This document shows positions 4,827-5,839 of a stretch of DNA of 5,839 nt, one piece after another; within the stretch, counting starts at the first letter, position 1, and the number at the start of each line of letters is the position of its first letter. This stretch comes from Phycisphaerales bacterium. Its GTDB lineage: Bacteria; Planctomycetota; Phycisphaerae; Sedimentisphaerales; Anaerohalosphaeraceae. The DNA lies in NCBI GenBank assembly GCA_003152975.1, contig PMBP01000435.1:6070-11908 (forward strand), read 5' to 3'. The position numbers and the translations under genes are program-made. The notes beneath the pieces are model-generated. The model was not told the origin of the DNA, searched no databases, and worked only from the letters and a program-made list of their open reading frames with translations.

Positions 4827-5839
4827 ATGGAAATGATTTCGCGACGGGATTTCTTGCGGCTGGCGGGGATCGCGCCGATTGCGGCGGCCGGTTGTATTGC
4901 GGCACAGGACCAACCAAAGCCCGCAGAGGGCACGAGCAGAGCAACCCGGCGGCCGAACATCCTGATCCTCCTCGCCGACGACCAGCGGCACAGCACCCTT
5001 GGTTGTCTTGGCTATCCGGTCAAGACGCCCAACCTCGACGCCTTGGCCGCACGGGGGACGATCTTCACGCGGGCCCACATCATGGGCGGCATGCAGGGGG
5101 CGATCTGCATTCCCAGCCGGGCGATGCTCCTGACCGGCCGGACACTGTTTCACCTGCAAGAGGACGGCTGGCAGATTCCCAAAACCGATCGCTTTCTCGG
5201 CCAGACGCTTGGCAAGACAGGTTACGATACTTTCGGCGTCGGCAAATGGCACAGCGAACCGGCTGAATACAATCGTGCCTTCGCCGGAGGTTCCAAGATT
5301 TTTTTCGGCGGCATGACCGATCAGTTTAAAGTCCCCGTGCAGGAATACGATCCGAAGGGCAAATACCCGCAGGATCGCCAAACCATCGCCGAAAAACCTT
5401 CCAGCGAACTGTTTGCCGAGGCGGCCATCGATTATCTTCGCGGCCGAAAGTCCGACAAGCCCTTCTTCCTCTATGTCGCCTTCACCTCGCCGCACGACCC
5501 GCGAACAGCCCCGCCCGAATACGCCCGGTTGTATCCGCCGGAGTCGATCGAACTGCCGCCGAATTTCCTGCCGCAGCATCCCTTCGACAATGGCGATCTG
5601 AAGCTTCGCGACGAACGGCTGGCCTCGTTCCCGCGCGATCCCTCGGATATCCGCCGCCAGATCGGCGAATACTACGCGATGATCACCCACCTCGACGCCC
5701 AGGTCGGCCGTATCCTCAAGACCCTCGACGAAACCGGCCGCACCGGCGACACCATCGTCATCTTTGCCGGCGACAACGGTCTGGCCCTCGGCCAGCACGG
5801 CCTGATGGGCAAGCAGAGCCTCTACGATCACAGCATCCG
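4827..5839 (+). CDS. Formylglycine-dependent S1 sulfatase, third of the operon, C-terminus beyond window
   Basis: The frame from ATG 4827 stays open to the window end (337 codons plus 2 nt). I-S-R-R-D-F-L-R-L (4-12) is a twin-arginine motif and A-A-A-G-C23 a lipobox, so Tat export and lipid anchoring are likely. The sulfatase domain starts near residue 42. D51-D52 (A-D-D-Q-R-H) are metal ligands; C94 in C-I-P-S-R is the formylglycine site, with R98. K140 and H142 lie in G-K-W-H-S, H223 in T-S-P-H-D-P-R, D316-N317 in G-D-N-G. The stretch L-G-Q-H-G-L-M-G-K329-Q is characteristic of the choline-sulfatase/iduronate-2-sulfatase-like side of the S1 family, which differs from both upstream sulfatases. 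Family members are commonly about 450-520 residues, so roughly the last third is missing. All catalytic residues expected up to this point are present. A second in-frame ATG at 4833 has worse RBS spacing (13 nt instead of 7). Substrate is not deducible. It starts 2 bp after sulfatase 2. Confidence 0.92.
   Translation, partial: MEMISRRDFLRLAGIAPIAAAGCIAAQDQPKPAEGTSRATRRPNILILLADDQRHSTLGCLGYPVKTPNLDALAARGTIFTRAHIMGGMQGAICIPSRAMLLTGRTLFHLQEDGWQIPKTDRFLGQTLGKTGYDTFGVGKWHSEPAEYNRAFAGGSKIFFGGMTDQFKVPVQEYDPKGKYPQDRQTIAEKPSSELFAEAAIDYLRGRKSDKPFFLYVAFTSPHDPRTAPPEYARLYPPESIELPPNFLPQHPFDNGDLKLRDERLASFPRDPSDIRRQIGEYYAMITHLDAQVGRILKTLDETGRTGDTIVIFAGDNGLALGQHGLMGKQSLYDHSI

Noticed and set aside
4788..5831. 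Long minus-strand open frame (347 codons) opposite sulfatase 3
   Set aside because: It is antisense to a gene with complete sulfatase motifs, shows no recognisable domain, and is explained by codon bias in GC-rich DNA.

Overview
The window looks like a piece of a polysaccharide-degradation locus from a GC-rich member of the PVC group, most likely a planctomycete. The grounds are three formylglycine-type (S1) sulfatases in one operon, their RRDFL/RREFL twin-arginine leaders followed by a lipobox-like Cys, and the high GC of the coding regions. The assignment is inferred from protein style; there is no rRNA or other phylogenetic marker here.

Layout. Positions 1-186 on the minus strand hold the first 62 codons of a 1-Cys (Prx6-type) peroxiredoxin, cut by the window edge. 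Positions 187-476 are a divergent intergenic region that is AT-richer than its surroundings. It carries a -10/-35 candidate facing left for the peroxiredoxin, a strong sigma70-like promoter facing right (TTGACA, 18 bp, TACAAT), and two sequences that fit the LacI/GalR-family operator consensus. The two sites lie on either side of the rightward promoter, 84 bp apart centre to centre, about eight helical turns. Positions 477 to the window end are four co-directional genes with short gaps (15, 25 and 2 bp): sulfatase 1 (CAPSR; S1_16-like; TTG start), an alpha/beta-hydrolase esterase with a Sec signal, sulfatase 2 (CAPTR, with an extra C-terminal domain) and sulfatase 3 (CIPSR, truncated by the window end). 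No terminator is visible between them, so they probably form one transcript.

How the genes may work together. Three sulfatases from visibly different subfamilies plus a putative carbohydrate esterase suggest stripping of several kinds of sulfate and an acyl group from a heavily decorated glycan, such as an algal sulfated polysaccharide or host glycan, before glycoside hydrolases act. The sulfatases carry Tat leaders, consistent with cytoplasmic conversion of Cys to formylglycine and folding before export. The esterase has an ordinary Sec leader. The operator pair suggests induction by a sugar-responsive LacI-type regulator encoded elsewhere. No formylglycine-generating enzyme, transporter or glycoside hydrolase lies in the window, so the substrate is unknown.
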